In this document: positions 45,401 to 56,024 of the stretch, in pieces
Layout of the letters: each line of letters starts with the position of its first letter
Numbering within the stretch: the first letter of the stretch is position 1
DNA from: Parietaria judaica
Taxonomy: Eukaryota; Streptophyta; Magnoliopsida; Rosales; Urticaceae
Length of the DNA stretch: 64,000 nt
Reading direction: 5' to 3'
Assembly (NCBI GenBank): GCA_954871525.1
Contig: OX940861.1
Coordinates: 37,089,201-37,153,200, forward strand
Made by a program: the position numbers and the translations under genes
The notes under the pieces: generated by a model
What the model was told of the DNA's origin: nothing
The model's database searches: none
Seen by the model: the letters and a program-made list of their open reading frames with translations, nothing else

Positions 45401-47790
45401 GTTGTTGACGATAGAAAACGTTTGATCTGGTATGTTTCTTTCAATTCTTCTCGATGAAACCTAATTTTGAGCTCGTAATTACAGTAATCGTTGATGTGTT
45501 TATAAGATTCCTTGTGGCGGGAGTGTACGAATTTATCACCATTAAAATCCACTGTCAACATGATACATTACCAAAAAATTAATTGTTATTTGTGTGTAGA
45601 ATTTCATGATACAAATTTGTGTGTAGAATTTCATTTAATTGTTATTTAGTATATTATATTTCTTTCCCAATAATGTTTTTTAAGATTATATATTGAATCC
45701 TAGAAAATATTAAATATAAAACAGTTTCATACTAAGCTTCCGAAACTCCCCTATTATAACATATACATATGTATATATATATATATATATAGTCTGAATT
45801 TGTGCATTTATTAATAGAGAATTGCCAATGGTGCACCTAAAGAGGAACATTGGGTCTATTTGCGTAGTTTTTCAAACATAAGGCCATTTGTGCTAATTCT
45901 AGTCGGCCGAAGAAGCCAAAAACTGTAAGCATCATCATAATCCCTTATAATACCTTTTTGAATTTCGAGCTGCAGGTGTGGATCACATGATCATCATTTA
46001 TACGCTCTTGATTACATCAACCACTCTTGTGTCTGTAAGATTCCTTGCGGTGGGAGTATATTCGGATCGCCCGTGATTGATAAGGTGATTTCCAACTTCA
46101 TGGTTACTGAATATCTTCAAAATACCAGGTTTAATTTGAGTTTATTACTCCAGGTCAATGATACGGTCTATGTGGCTTCAACCAGTGGACGAATAACAGC
46201 TGTATCGACAAAGGTATCCTAAAAATCGAAGACTAATTTTTAGATTGATTAGCAATTTAGATAATTTATATTTTAATCACTTTATTTTAGCTGATAGTGT
46301 AAATGATGTATGAATCAGGCTTCACCATTTGATATATTGTGGTTGCAAGAATTGGAAGTACCCATATTCGGCTCTCTTGCCTTGTGCTCCAAGACTGGAT
46401 ATAGTGAGTGCTTTCTACTTATTAATCCTGAATATTATTGCTTTCTCTGAAAAAAATAAAAATACATGTTAGAAAATGATCCTAAAAAAACTATTTTTAG
46501 ATTCGTCTTTTGATTTTTATTTTTTTTCCATTTTAAATTCAGTTATATGCTGCTTGGTGGACGGGCATGTTTTAGCATTGGATCCAAGTGGATCTGTAAT
46601 ATGGAAGGTAAAGATTCCCATGGCTAAGTCTGCAGTTTACAACTTCAGTATGAAAGGTGACAAAAATATCACTATCAACAAATGGTTTGTGTTCTAATTC
46701 AATAATCAATACATAATAGTCAAGTCAACACCTTCACAGTCACGAATTTTTGTGTCTTCATCTCGAGGGGTGATCCTTTTGTTTTGTTTTTTTCTTTTCA
46801 ATTTTGCCTTTTTAATTTTACAGCGTAAAATTCCGGGTCCTATATTTGCTGGAGCTTGCATAAGCTATGGTCTTCTCTCTCAGGTATCAACCCCTATTCC
46901 ATAAACAAAAGCTTCTCTCCGAATGACTGTTAAAGATCCACAAATCAAGTGAAAACAAAAAATATATATTCTTGTATATTAATATTTTCTCTCTTCAAAT
47001 CATATCCTCAATGAACTCTTTGTGCAGGCACTCATATGCTCTAGAAATGGAAGTATATTTTCATTCGAACGGGTAAGTTACAGAATTTCTTGTATAAGGT
47101 ATCTATAATATACATATAATATGGGTGTGTGTATTTTCTTTGCTTCAAGAAATTGAGATCTCTTTGTTGGTTCTTTGGTTATTTGGCATATCTTGCAACA
47201 AAGATATTGTTTTGTTCTCCGGCCTCGTCGTGCAAACACATGATACATCCAATTCCTTTTACGCTTTTCATTTCTTACAAAAATAAATTTCCGATTCCAT
47301 ATGTTTTTGGAATCGGTAATTCTGACAGTTATGGATAAACTATTCCGACATTGATCAATGCAACTTGAGCAAATTGTGTTGGCAATGGAATTGAAATGCT
47401 GGTGAATCATATTCAGGAAAATGGCAACGTAAGATGGGAGTACAGCGTTGGAGATCCTATCACTGCTTCGGCTTACGTTGACGAACACTTGTGCTTGACG
47501 TCAGATCCTTCCTTACCGTCCGACCGGTAAAAGTCAACTCAAACACTCATCTTTGCACAGATCCTTCAGAGATTAACCCGGAAAAATCCTTTTTCAGGCT
47601 GGTTTGCGTCTGTTCCAGCTCCGGAAGCGTAATTTTGCTCCGAATCAGCGCCGGCGAAGATACGCATGTTGAGGAATTCGCGAGATTAGAGCTCGAAGGA
47701 GACGTGTTTTCTTCGCCGGTTGTGATAAGCGGAAGAGTTTTCGTTGGTTGCAGGGATGACTTTGTGCATTGTCTCTCTATTGACCTCTGA
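40712..47790 (+). CDS. AAE19: Acyl-activating enzyme 19 / AASDH-like protein (16 exons)
   Basis: Exons: 40712-41384, 41474-41670, 42055-42258, 42626-43327, 43980-44560, 45024-45099, 45194-45280, 45386-45429, 45976-46084, 46154-46213, 46319-46403, 46543-46607, 46824-46883, 47028-47072, 47417-47526 and 47598-47790. All borders are GT-AG and phases fit, giving 1096 aa. Domains in order: an AMP-forming adenylation domain with [11 protein letters not shown] (about 208-218), LYGSTE, YFRTGD (445-450) and the C-terminal lysine in TSSGKVD. A carrier domain follows, with the phosphopantetheine serine S616 in GGNSISAAH. The C-terminal half carries PQQ/WD-like propeller repeats ([50 protein letters not shown]). 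This architecture matches plant AAE19 and animal AASDH, whose physiological substrate is not settled. The ATG at 40712 is the first in frame before conserved sequence. Confidence 0.9.
42374..42410. repeat. Poly(T) run in AAE19 intron 3
   Basis: About 37 T in a row; likely to be length-variable. Confidence 0.9.
45483..45545 (+). pseudogene. Decayed exon 9 duplicate in AAE19 intron 8
   Basis: The stretch around 45499-45530 (GTTTATAAGATTCCTTGTGG, then CGGGAGTGTA) closely matches exon 9 near 46030-46060 (GTCTGTAAGATTCCTTGCGG, then TGGGAGTATA). It has no usable splice frame and looks like a leftover partial exon duplication. Confidence 0.5.
45768..45791. repeat. Short (AT)n microsatellite in AAE19 intron 8
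   Basis: A short AT run of about 24 bp. Confidence 0.8.
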
Positions 47791-48210
47791 ACCCGGCAGC
47801 GTGAACAGTTTTAGTTTCTTTATAGTCAGTAAGGTTTAATTCCATAAATTGACCCTTTTATTTCACCTAAAATAATTAGAAAACACTTGTCTCTACATGC
47901 AACTTTTATTAAAGGGATACGGCAAAATGATTTGGAATTTTTTGGAATTTTTGTCATGACAAAATGAAATTTTGAATATGCCGTGTATAAATAGGTATTA
48001 TGTGGTACTTTTATCACAAATATTCATTGTAAAAACATATACAAATTCAAGGACTTTAGCCGCTATTTTCTTTAATAAAAAGAAACTAGTTTATTCCTAA
48101 AATTTGGGATCCTAAAAATAAGTGAAGATTGTAAGGCCCTTAGGGGAGCTTGTGTTGGGCGTATAGGGAAGACCTGGACAAAGCCAGCCATTGATAGTTT
48201 TCCTCCGATC
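47791..48210. other. Intergenic region with a possible promoter
   Basis: This lies between AAE19 and the next gene. A TATA-like GTATAAATAGG is at about 47983-47993, some 220 bp before the ATG at 48211; no other gene is visible. Confidence 0.45.
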
Positions 48211-48693
48211 ATGGATGAGCAGAGGACAGGAGACTTCAGGGTGTACGTCGTCTCGGGGCTCTTCTTCTCATGCATCGTCTCCGGCGGCGTCTTCCTCGGC
48301 CTCTACATGGTCCTGCCAGAGAACCAGTCCTCGTCCTGGTTCCCCATCGCCGGCATGGTCCTCGTCTCCATCCCCTGGGCCTTCTGGTTCTTCATCTTTG
48401 TCTACCGCTGCTTCAAACCCCTCCAGCCCCCGCCCACCTTCAACGCCGGCCGGTTCTCCAAGCGAGCCGAGCCGCCCGCGGCGGACCTCTCCGTCGGGAC
48501 GATGGAAGACGACTCCCCGCTGCCCAACTCCCCCGGCGAGCGGAAGGTGCAGTTCGGCCCGGTGGTCGTGCTCGGCGGGGAGGACGCCGGTGATGCGAGC
48601 GGGGAGACGAGCGAGCTGCAGAACGACAACGATGAGAGCGAGGTGTCGAACTGCTCGAGAGAGAGCGAAATGCCTCTCAGATCGTCGGTTTAG
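48211..48693 (+). CDS. Small two-pass membrane protein of unknown function, single exon
   Basis: A 160-aa protein. Two hydrophobic segments are visible: roughly residues 12-34 (VYVVSGLFFSCIVSGGVFLG) and 43-66 (WFPIAGMVLVSIPWAFWFFIF). The rest is a polar cytosol-like tail rich in Pro, Ser, Glu and Asp, with KVQFGPVVVLGGED near 111-124. The coding region is much GC-richer than its surroundings, and the frame is continuous from the first ATG, which supports a real gene. Similar short two-helix proteins are widespread in plants without an assigned function, as far as I recall. The start chosen is the upstream-most ATG with good hydrophobic follow-up. Confidence 0.75.
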   Translation: MDEQRTGDFRVYVVSGLFFSCIVSGGVFLGLYMVLPENQSSSWFPIAGMVLVSIPWAFWFFIFVYRCFKPLQPPPTFNAGRFSKRAEPPAADLSVGTMEDDSPLPNSPGERKVQFGPVVVLGGEDAGDASGETSELQNDNDESEVSNCSRESEMPLRSSV

Positions 48694-49460
48694 CTTAGCT
48701 TTTTTTTTACGACGATAATGGAAGTTTATCATGTCTCGCAGATTAAACGCAAAGCTACGGCTTGAAGAAGATGACGATCGAAGATGATGACAATGAAATA
48801 TGAAAATCTTGTGAGTAGTGTTTTTTTTTTTTGGAAAGTGTTTGTAGGTTCACCTCCTAGATTGTTTGAATGTGTATATTTTTCATTTAAATGTGGAGAT
48901 CAATTTTTGGAGTTATAATAGGTAAATCATTAGTTTTGATTTCCTCTACATGTTCACATGCATGGTGAATCTAAGTATTTGATGATGAGAATGGGAAGGA
49001 TGTGTGTGATTTTCTATATGCATTTGGTAGAGAATTTATGCAATTCCAAGGTACTGAGATGGGTTTTTCTTTTATCATTATTGCGTTGCTTTTGAATCTA
49101 TAATCATCAAACTTTGTCATGAAAAGTTGTCAAATCGACTTATTCGATAGGATTATAACATGTATGTTTTATTCCTTAATCTTGTTTTTAATTTGATTGT
49201 GCTCACGCATTAATTTAATTGCCTTCGTGGCAATTGAATTTATATAGATTTAAGATCGACACAAAATCATTTATTCTCGTATCATAATCCTTTTATATCT
49301 CGTATCCAAACCAAATTGTTAACCATGTCCTCTATTTCTATTCGTACTTTGTCCGTTTTTCAAGAAAAAATCATACCAATATGGAAGTCGGAATGTGCTC
49401 GAAAATAATAGAAAGAGAGGTTGTTTTCTTTTACGATATTAGAGCATATATCATTAAGCA
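48694..49460. other. Intergenic region without visible gene
   Basis: 3' flank of the membrane protein gene; AT-rich, with no reading frame or repeat worth reporting. Confidence 0.6.
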
Positions 49461-49462
49461 TA

Positions 49463-49660
49463 GGCGGAGCTACGCGCGCACCACTGAGTACACGTGCTTA
49501 GTATTTACGTTCTAATTTGACTCTTCTCATTCTTTCCTTACTTCTTGACTTGATATATCTAATATTATCTATTTATATGTTTAATAGCCCCTTTAATATA
49601 ATTGTTTATGATTTTTGTTATTTACAAAAAAAAAAAATCGGTCAAAGTCTAGCTACGCTA
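49463..49660. mobile_element. Small MITE-like element
   Basis: About 200 bp with imperfect inverted ends (GGCGGAGCTACG on the left, TAGCTACGCT on the right) and AAGC on both sides. The ends resemble the 28312-28469 element. No coding capacity. Confidence 0.45.
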
Positions 49661-49816
49661 AGCGATCACTATTGATACATTTATAAACTTTAAATTTTTT
49701 TCGGCCGCACATACTCGGAACTTAATAGTTATCATGACGTACTCCTGAAGACTTTAAACGTTAAATTCCATATATATAAGCACCCAATAACTTTAAATGT
49801 ATAAAGATATCAGTGG

Positions 49817-50418
49817 TAGGGGTGCAAATAAAACCCGGAAATGCGGGTTTTAATCCGCATCCGGACCGTAACCGCATTTTAAAAAAACCGGAACCGTATT
49901 AATCCGGATTAAATCGGAACCGGTTTAATAAATAAACCGCATCCGGATTAAACCGCATCCGGGTCCCGGATTTAAAGAATAAAAACCCGGAACCCGGATA
50001 GTAGGTTACTAAAACCCGCTTATTAAATGTATACATATAATATCTAGAATTTTTTACCAAAAAAATACCTTATTATATTTCTTTCATTTAGTGTCGTTGG
50101 TTGGTTCATTTCATTTGTTTTTCCAGCCAAAATGTGGATGTTTTTTAAGATAATTGATAAAAAAAAAAACTTTTACTATAACTATTTCAAGTTTTTTTTA
50201 AATAAAATTCAAGTTTAAAACTAAAATTGTAAAAAATCCGGATCCGGTTTTAAAAACCGGTTTTATATTTCAAAACCGGGTTTTAACCCAGATCCGGATT
50301 TCTGGTTTTTTCAACAAAAAAATCCGGATCCGGTTCTCAATTAAAAAAAACCCGGATTCCGGATCCGGGTACCGGGTATGGCAAAAAAAACCGGGTACCC
50401 GGTCCGCTTGCACCCCTA
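49817..50418. mobile_element. hAT-type MITE, 602 bp, TSD ATCAGTGG
   Basis: The ends are TAGGGGTGCAA and its complement. A perfect 8-bp duplication ATCAGTGG flanks it (49809-49816 and 50419-50426). The interior near both ends is made of CCGGAT/ATCCGG and CCCGG motifs. Same terminal type as 24979-25561 and 29056-29605. Confidence 0.9.
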
Positions 50419-50549
50419 ATCAGTGGCATATATCTCTCAAGTTATCACTATTCGTGCACTAGTACACATGTTTTTTTTCCGTTCCCAAATATCAAGAACA
50501 AGTAGTCACGATGAGGAGATGAAAAATGAGAGAACTGAATACAGAAAAT

Positions 50550-53500
50550 TCAGATAAAAAAGTTCTTTCTCTTCCTCCTCTTCACCTGGCACTCGCTGCA
50601 CCGGCTCGCCCCCGCCACGCTCATGCAGCTGAATTTCCGCTTCATCTCCTTCCACAGGCTCACTTTCTCTTTCTTCTCTGCAACCGGCCGCGTGATCACC
50701 TTCTTCATCGCCCCACATTCCCGCTCTAGGTCCGCCAGCTTGCGGCTCATACTCTCCACCTCTGTCTCCTCCTCGCCCGTGCCCAGCAGCCTCACCTCTT
50801 CCCTTTCGTCTGGCGAGCTCGCAACTTCCCTCGCGATAGACTCGCGGAGCTGCATCTGCGCAAGGAAGAGGACCTGAAGCACTACTCTCACCGGAAGCCT
50901 CTCGTTCTTGGCAGCGTGATCGCAGGCATGCACCGTCATGTTCCGCAGATCCAGTGGCCGGCAGACCGCCTCTTTCTCTGCCTCCGTCAGCGACCTTGTT
51001 GAAAATAACATAAAGTTTATTAGAATTTATATAGTTTGTACGAAATATCAAATCGAGTTACACAACAGACTTGTGCTTGTCGAGATAGACGTCGATGCCT
51101 TTGTACACCCCGTCGGAGTATCTCTGCGTCCCTTGCGTAATGCTCGTCGCGATCTCGGCCATCGCGATAAATGCCTCCTTCTCCAAACCCGCGTCGCAGG
51201 CAATCGCCTCCAAAAACTCCTCGACGAGCTCGGCCACTCGCTGCATAGCATTCATGTCCGAGCTCGTGCAGCTCCCATAGAAGTGCTTCAGCACCCTCCT
51301 CACGCAGCCAACGTCGTACTCGCCGGAGAAGAGCGCCAATAGGTCCCTCCACGTTGCGCGATGAAGATCTCTCCCGATCCTAGACTCAAACCCGTCTCTG
51401 CACTCTGGGCTGACGTCGAGTAGCACAGCGCATTTCAGCATCTCAACGAGCACGGCGCAAGTTACGAGACTGGCTTCGTCCGGTAAGAGCCGCTCCACGG
51501 CCTGGATGACGTCCCTCTGTGAGTTTCTCCGGTAAACCGACGTGTCCTCTCCGCCGGCGAATCCACCGAAGGCCCACTTCTTCGCGTAGCTGTAGAGCGA
51601 AGCAGCGACGTTCACCAACGGCGCATCTCGTCGGATCATCTCGCGCATGAGAGGCTCGTAGAGGTTTAGGGGAAGAGTTGTGAGGTCCTCGGACTTCCAG
51701 TTGGCTGAGAATAGCCTGCGCTTCACCGTCGGTCGGAAAACGTTGTTGTAGTGCTCGTCGTCATGGAAACTCGCTCTTGCTAAAGGCTCCCCGAGTCGGG
51801 TTGGGTCCGCAATCACCTTCAAGATGAGGGACTCGACGCAGGCGCCAACGAGGCCGAGCTGCCCGGCTTGGTGGAGGACGCGCTCGGAGCTCCGAAATGC
51901 GCGGATGGTCTCGTTCCAGCACGGGAGGACCTTGGAACTAAAGAAGGCGTAGGCGTATTTGAGCAGGTTGTTCGGACAGTGCGATTCGGACATGCCGAGG
52001 TGGTGAGCGAGGCAGCTGACGGGCACAACGTTATCTGCCGTCAAGTTGATGTCGTGCCCGTCGCAGTAGTTCGACACGAGCTCGAATGTCTCCTCATCGG
52101 CGGGCATGTTTTCGAGGAAACCCGTGATGTCTCCCGGCGAACCTTCACGGAGTACGGTGGCGATTGTGGAACACTTGGCAGCCAGATTCCTCTGCATGCA
52201 TGAAGTACGTTTACTTATTTGTCCAATTCTTAAGGGATATAGATGCATGCATTTTAATCTTTTTATTTTATTAACGCAATTAAATTGTTAAGTTGCTAAT
52301 TTCCGGCTTTAAACATGAATCATTTGAGTGAGAGAGATTTTGAGTAGGTGAGTTAATGAGACTATTTCAATTGTTTAGGAACTTGAACTATTGTGTTAAA
52401 AAAAAAAAAGTACCCCAAGTGGTGTCATACGATACGACCCGTAATAACAAATATTTAAATCAGTTTACCAACCTAATATATAGAATTAAGGATAGGGTAA
52501 ACTGCGGCTAATGTACCCAATGTTTGATCTTCTGCGGATTATGTACCCAATGTTTATTTTCGGCGGCTAATGTACCCAATGTTTGATCCGTTAGATATTT
52601 TCGTGTTTTCCGTCACTTGACCGTTAGAGAGTTATCCTCCTCTATATGCACACTTTTCGTATTTTTTACATAACTCACTCATTTTTTGTCCAAATTTTAT
52701 GCAGGACCTATGGTTGGAAAGATAAGAGATAGATCTACAACTTTAGTGTTTTAAGTTTTGTAAAATCAGTTTTAGAAAAATACAAAATTTCAAATACAAC
52801 ATAAAACTGGACATTAGTTTAATGCAAAATATTTGTTTCGAGCAAATTTTAATATACTTAATGACTTTTTATGATGAAACGTAAAACTAAAAAGTTGTAG
52901 ATAAATATTTTATCTTTCTAACGGGTGTTTATTTATAAATTTTAGACAAAAAATGAGTGAGTTATGCCAAAAATATGAAAGATGTCATGCGAAATAATCT
53001 TTCATATTTTTGGCATAACTCACTCATTTTTTGTCCAAAATTTATAAATAAACACCCGTTGGAAAGATAAAAAGTTTATCTACAACTTTTTAGTTTTACG
53101 TTTCATCATAAAAAGTAATTAAGTATATTAAAATTTGCTCGAAACAAATATTTTGCATTAAACTAATGTCCAGTTTTACGTTGTATTTAAAATTTCGTAT
53201 TTTTCTAAAACTTATTTTACAAAACTTAAAATACCAAAGTTGTAGATCTATCTCTTATCTTTCTAACCATAGGTCGTTCATAAAATTTGGACAAAAAATG
53301 AATGAGTTATATCAAAAATACGAAAAGTGTACATATAGAGGAGGAGAACTCTCTAACGGTCAAGTGACGGAAAACACGAAAATATCTAACGGATCAAACA
53401 TTGAGTACATTAGCCGCCGAAAATAAACATTGGGTACATAATCCGCAGAAGATCAAACATTGGGTACATTAGCCGCCGTTTACCCTTACGGATATATATG

Positions 53501-53837
53501 AACTTGAAAACCTAGCTAAAAACCGCATAGAAATATGCCAATCTATAAAATTATCGAGTATTTGAACTAGTATTTGTGAGATTCGGGATTCTAACTAAAA
53601 AAGTTAGGAACTTTTTTTTTTTTTTTTTTTTTTGAACAGAGAGGAAATGGAGAAATAGTAAGTTTGATTACTTACAAATAAGTCTGCGCTTGATGGAGAT
53701 TCAGGATTAGCGACCCTGAAAATCAACAAATTAAAAACGACATGTATTATTATATATAAATCTTTGATCACACTCACATCTCACACTATATTTTATACAT
53801 ACCATGACGTGATTTCTGTGCTGTGCCCATTTGACAT
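50550..53837 (-). CDS. NPH3/RPT2-family BTB protein (four coding exons)
   Basis: Exons, minus strand: 53803-53837, 53676-53715, 51062-52191 and 50550-50994, with consistent phases and GT-AG borders; about 549 aa. NPH3-type proteins are substrate adaptors of CUL3 ubiquitin ligases, and the best known act with phototropins. The start is MSNGHSTEITSW. The BTB second half (RNLAAKCSTIATVL, then GFLENMPADEETFELV and VVPVSCLAHHLGM) is clear, followed by the NPH3 domain (YSDGVYKGIDVYLDKHK, SLTEAEKEAVCRPLDL, HACDHAAKNERLPVRVVLQV). A C-terminal coiled coil is likely near EVESMSRKLADLEREC. The first BTB strand (about 12 residues after ADLF) is missing from this model; the intron 2 start would encode VSNQTYYFS if read through. 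Intron 2 holds the MITE at 52495-53485. A short 5'-UTR intron seems to precede the start. Confidence 0.78.
52495..53485. mobile_element. Foldback MULE-type MITE, 991 bp, in the NPH3-like gene intron
   Basis: Two arms of about 480 bp are near-perfect inverted copies around a short spacer near 52985. The ends are GGGTAAACTGCGGCTAATG and its near-complement. The flanks TTAAGGATA and TTACGGATA match at 8 of 9 positions, a MULE-sized duplication. ACCCAATGTTT occurs three times near each end. The second copy, of the same length, is at 60150-61140. Confidence 0.92.
53612..53633. repeat. Poly(T) run in the NPH3-like gene intron 2
   Basis: About 22 T in a row, just downstream (gene direction) of coding exon 2. 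Confidence 0.9.
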
Positions 53838-54473
53838 TTCCCTTTGAATTCTGCAACACAAACAAAACAACATTAATTAGTTGTTATACTTAAAAACTTA
53901 ATCTTGATTTTGAAAGAAAGATTATGATGTGATACGAGGTCGTGTTTTAAATTAACTCATATTTTCACACAAATTTCACAGACGAAGCTATACAAATCCG
54001 AGAATTAACACACCAATAAACCCGTAAGATTTAACAAGTAAAATAACTATTATAAACATTGAAGGAACACGATGAACACTGCGACTATACGGACAGAAAT
54101 TAGGAACGCCGAGGAGCGTCGATGGCCGTGGCTGGTGGCTCGAGGCGATGAGAATGGTGACTGACAGAGTCGTGGAGTGAGGAACGAGCGAGTCTCTTGC
54201 AGATTTGAGGTGCAGCCACGTGGCTGAGACTGTTTCTAAGGTCGTGCACAATTGAATTTGAAAGCCGTTGTATTTAAAAGGATTATCATAATATTTTCAG
54301 TCAATCAAAATTAATTTATTGAACAAAATAAGTTGATTTGTTCTTGAGTGAAGGGTAGAAAAAGTATCCACTGATTTAGGAACCTATTGAACGATTTTTT
54401 TTATAAAAACAAAAATAAAAAATAGTGAGTGATGAAATAAAACATAATTAATTACAAAATGAAACTTACTACT

Positions 54474-54477
<4 letters not shown>
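53838..54477 (-). other. Upstream region and probable 5' leader of the NPH3-like gene
   Basis: On the minus strand an acceptor-like TTGTGTTGCAG ends at about 53848, just before the start codon, so the leader is probably spliced. The moderately GC-rich stretch 54080-54250 could be the first leader exon; it has a reading frame with no recognisable domain. Confidence 0.4.

Positions 54478-54520
<43 letters not shown>
54478..54520. repeat. (AT)n microsatellite
   Basis: A 43-bp AT run directly left of a MITE. Confidence 0.95.
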
Positions 54521-54522
<2 letters not shown>

Positions 54523-54526
54523 GTGT

Positions 54527-54879
54527 TTGGCATAGCTTATTAAATCATGTTTGTGCTTTTAAAATAAACTAAACTGCTTTTTAGGTGTTTGGTAAAATTG
54601 TTTCTACAAAAAACACAAAAGCGATTTTAGATTTTTGTACATGAATCGTAAAAACTAGGATTCGTAGCTTCTGATTTTTTTAAAAACAAAATACAGGTTT
54701 AGTCTTTTTAGCCTAAATAATTTTTTTTTTTACCAAATGCTAAATCTGTTTTTGTTACCACCAACAAATGTTTTATAAACAATTAACCAAACACCTGTCA
54801 GTTTTTGAAAAAACTGTTTGTTTTTTAAACAAAAATCAAAAACATTTTAAAAAAAAAATAAGTTGTGCCAAACGAGCCC
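54527..54879. mobile_element. hAT-like MITE, ~353 bp
   Basis: The left end TTGGCATAGCTT pairs with the right end AAGTTGTGCCAAACGAGCCC. AATGTGT occurs on both sides (54520-54526 and 54880-54886). The left terminus seems to have lost the first bases of the usual GGGCTCGTTTGGCA motif. The interior has many AAAC/GTTT runs. Confidence 0.65.
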
Positions 54880-55097
54880 AATGTGTGTAAAGTCAATAAA
54901 AGATGACGAGATTCTTGTGTAAAGCTTCCTACTTTTTAACACACTTTTATAGCAAACAAGATTATTCATTAAATTTATTACTCAGTTTGTTTGCAGAGAG
55001 AGATGGAGATTGAAACCTGCGCAAATGACTAGTGATGAGTGACAGTGATGAGTCTGGTTTATGTATATGTGTTGTGGTTATATTTATATATTATATA

Positions 55098-55681
55098 CAG
55101 GGTTGGCTCAATTTATGGGCGAGTTGGGCGGTCGCCCAAGGCCCCGGTTTATACTTTATAAAAAGGCCTCTTTAAGAGTACTTTATTAATACGTAAATAT
55201 AATTAAAACATTGATTGCAAAACGTTACTTAGTGCAGTAGCTCCTGCAATATCGTTATTAATTTAAAGCCTGAGTCAGCTCTTTTAGTTACCATTGCATA
55301 GTTTATTCAATAACATACTAGAACAAATGAGCCATAGATGTTCATAAATTATTGCACAACTCTTGCAATACCGAACAATTACTGGCATACATATTAGATC
55401 TTCATCATTGCATCACTATTGCAATATCGTGTAGCTCCTGCAACCGTATTACAAGGATAGTTCATCCAATAACATTCTAAAAAAATTGAGCCATAGATGT
55501 TCATAAATTACTGTATAACTCTTGCAATACCGAACAATTACTGCCATATATATTAGGTCTTCGTCATTGCATCAGTATTGCAATATCGTGTAGCTCCTGC
55601 AATACCGTATTACAGGCCCCTCAAAAAAGCTGTATATTAATAATTTGCCCAAGGCCCCCAAAAAGAGTTGGGCCGGCCCTG
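55098..55681. mobile_element. hAT-type MITE with an internal duplication, 584 bp
   Basis: The ends are CAGGGTTGGCTCAA and, from the right, CAGGGCCGGCCCAA, the same terminal type as 39973-40287. The flanks ATTATATA and ATTGATAT match poorly, so the duplication is uncertain. Inside, about 150 bp (GAGCCATAGATGTTCATAAA onward) occurs twice in direct orientation, at about 55328-55450 and 55496-55610. Confidence 0.75.
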
Positions 55682-55683
55682 AT

Positions 55684-55685
<2 letters not shown>

Positions 55686-55736
<51 letters not shown>
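55686..55736. repeat. (AT)n microsatellite
   Basis: A 51-bp AT run right of the MITE. Confidence 0.95.
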
Positions 55737-55737
<1 letters not shown>

Positions 55738-56024
55738 CTCTAACTTTTGTCGACGACTAGCGACATAGAAATCTGGAAATGAAGATGGAAGAAAGTTGAA
55801 AAGGTTATGAAGTTTGGAAGAGCTTATAAGTTATAATTAACAGCCAAAACTCAGGTATTTTTGGCGACATTTGTGGCAAGATAAAATGGAATTGGAATTG
55901 GTCATCACTTCAACTTTTACGTTTGACTAAAGAAATATTCAAGCTCGGAATTAATACTTAAATATCAGTTTACTTCAATAAAATTAATAATTATTCGACT
56001 ATTACTAAGATTATAGTATATATT
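55737..56024. other. Intergenic stretch without visible gene
   Basis: About 290 bp of AT-rich sequence between a microsatellite and a solo LTR; nothing recognised. Confidence 0.6.

Noticed and set aside
48191..48732. Several long overlapping frames on both strands over the membrane protein gene
   Set aside because: They come from the high GC content of one real gene. Only the frame at 48211-48693 has hydrophobic helices and non-repetitive composition.
53166..53426. Reading frame shared with 60287-60469
   Set aside because: Both lie in the arms of the foldback MITE. The similarity reflects element copies rather than a conserved gene.
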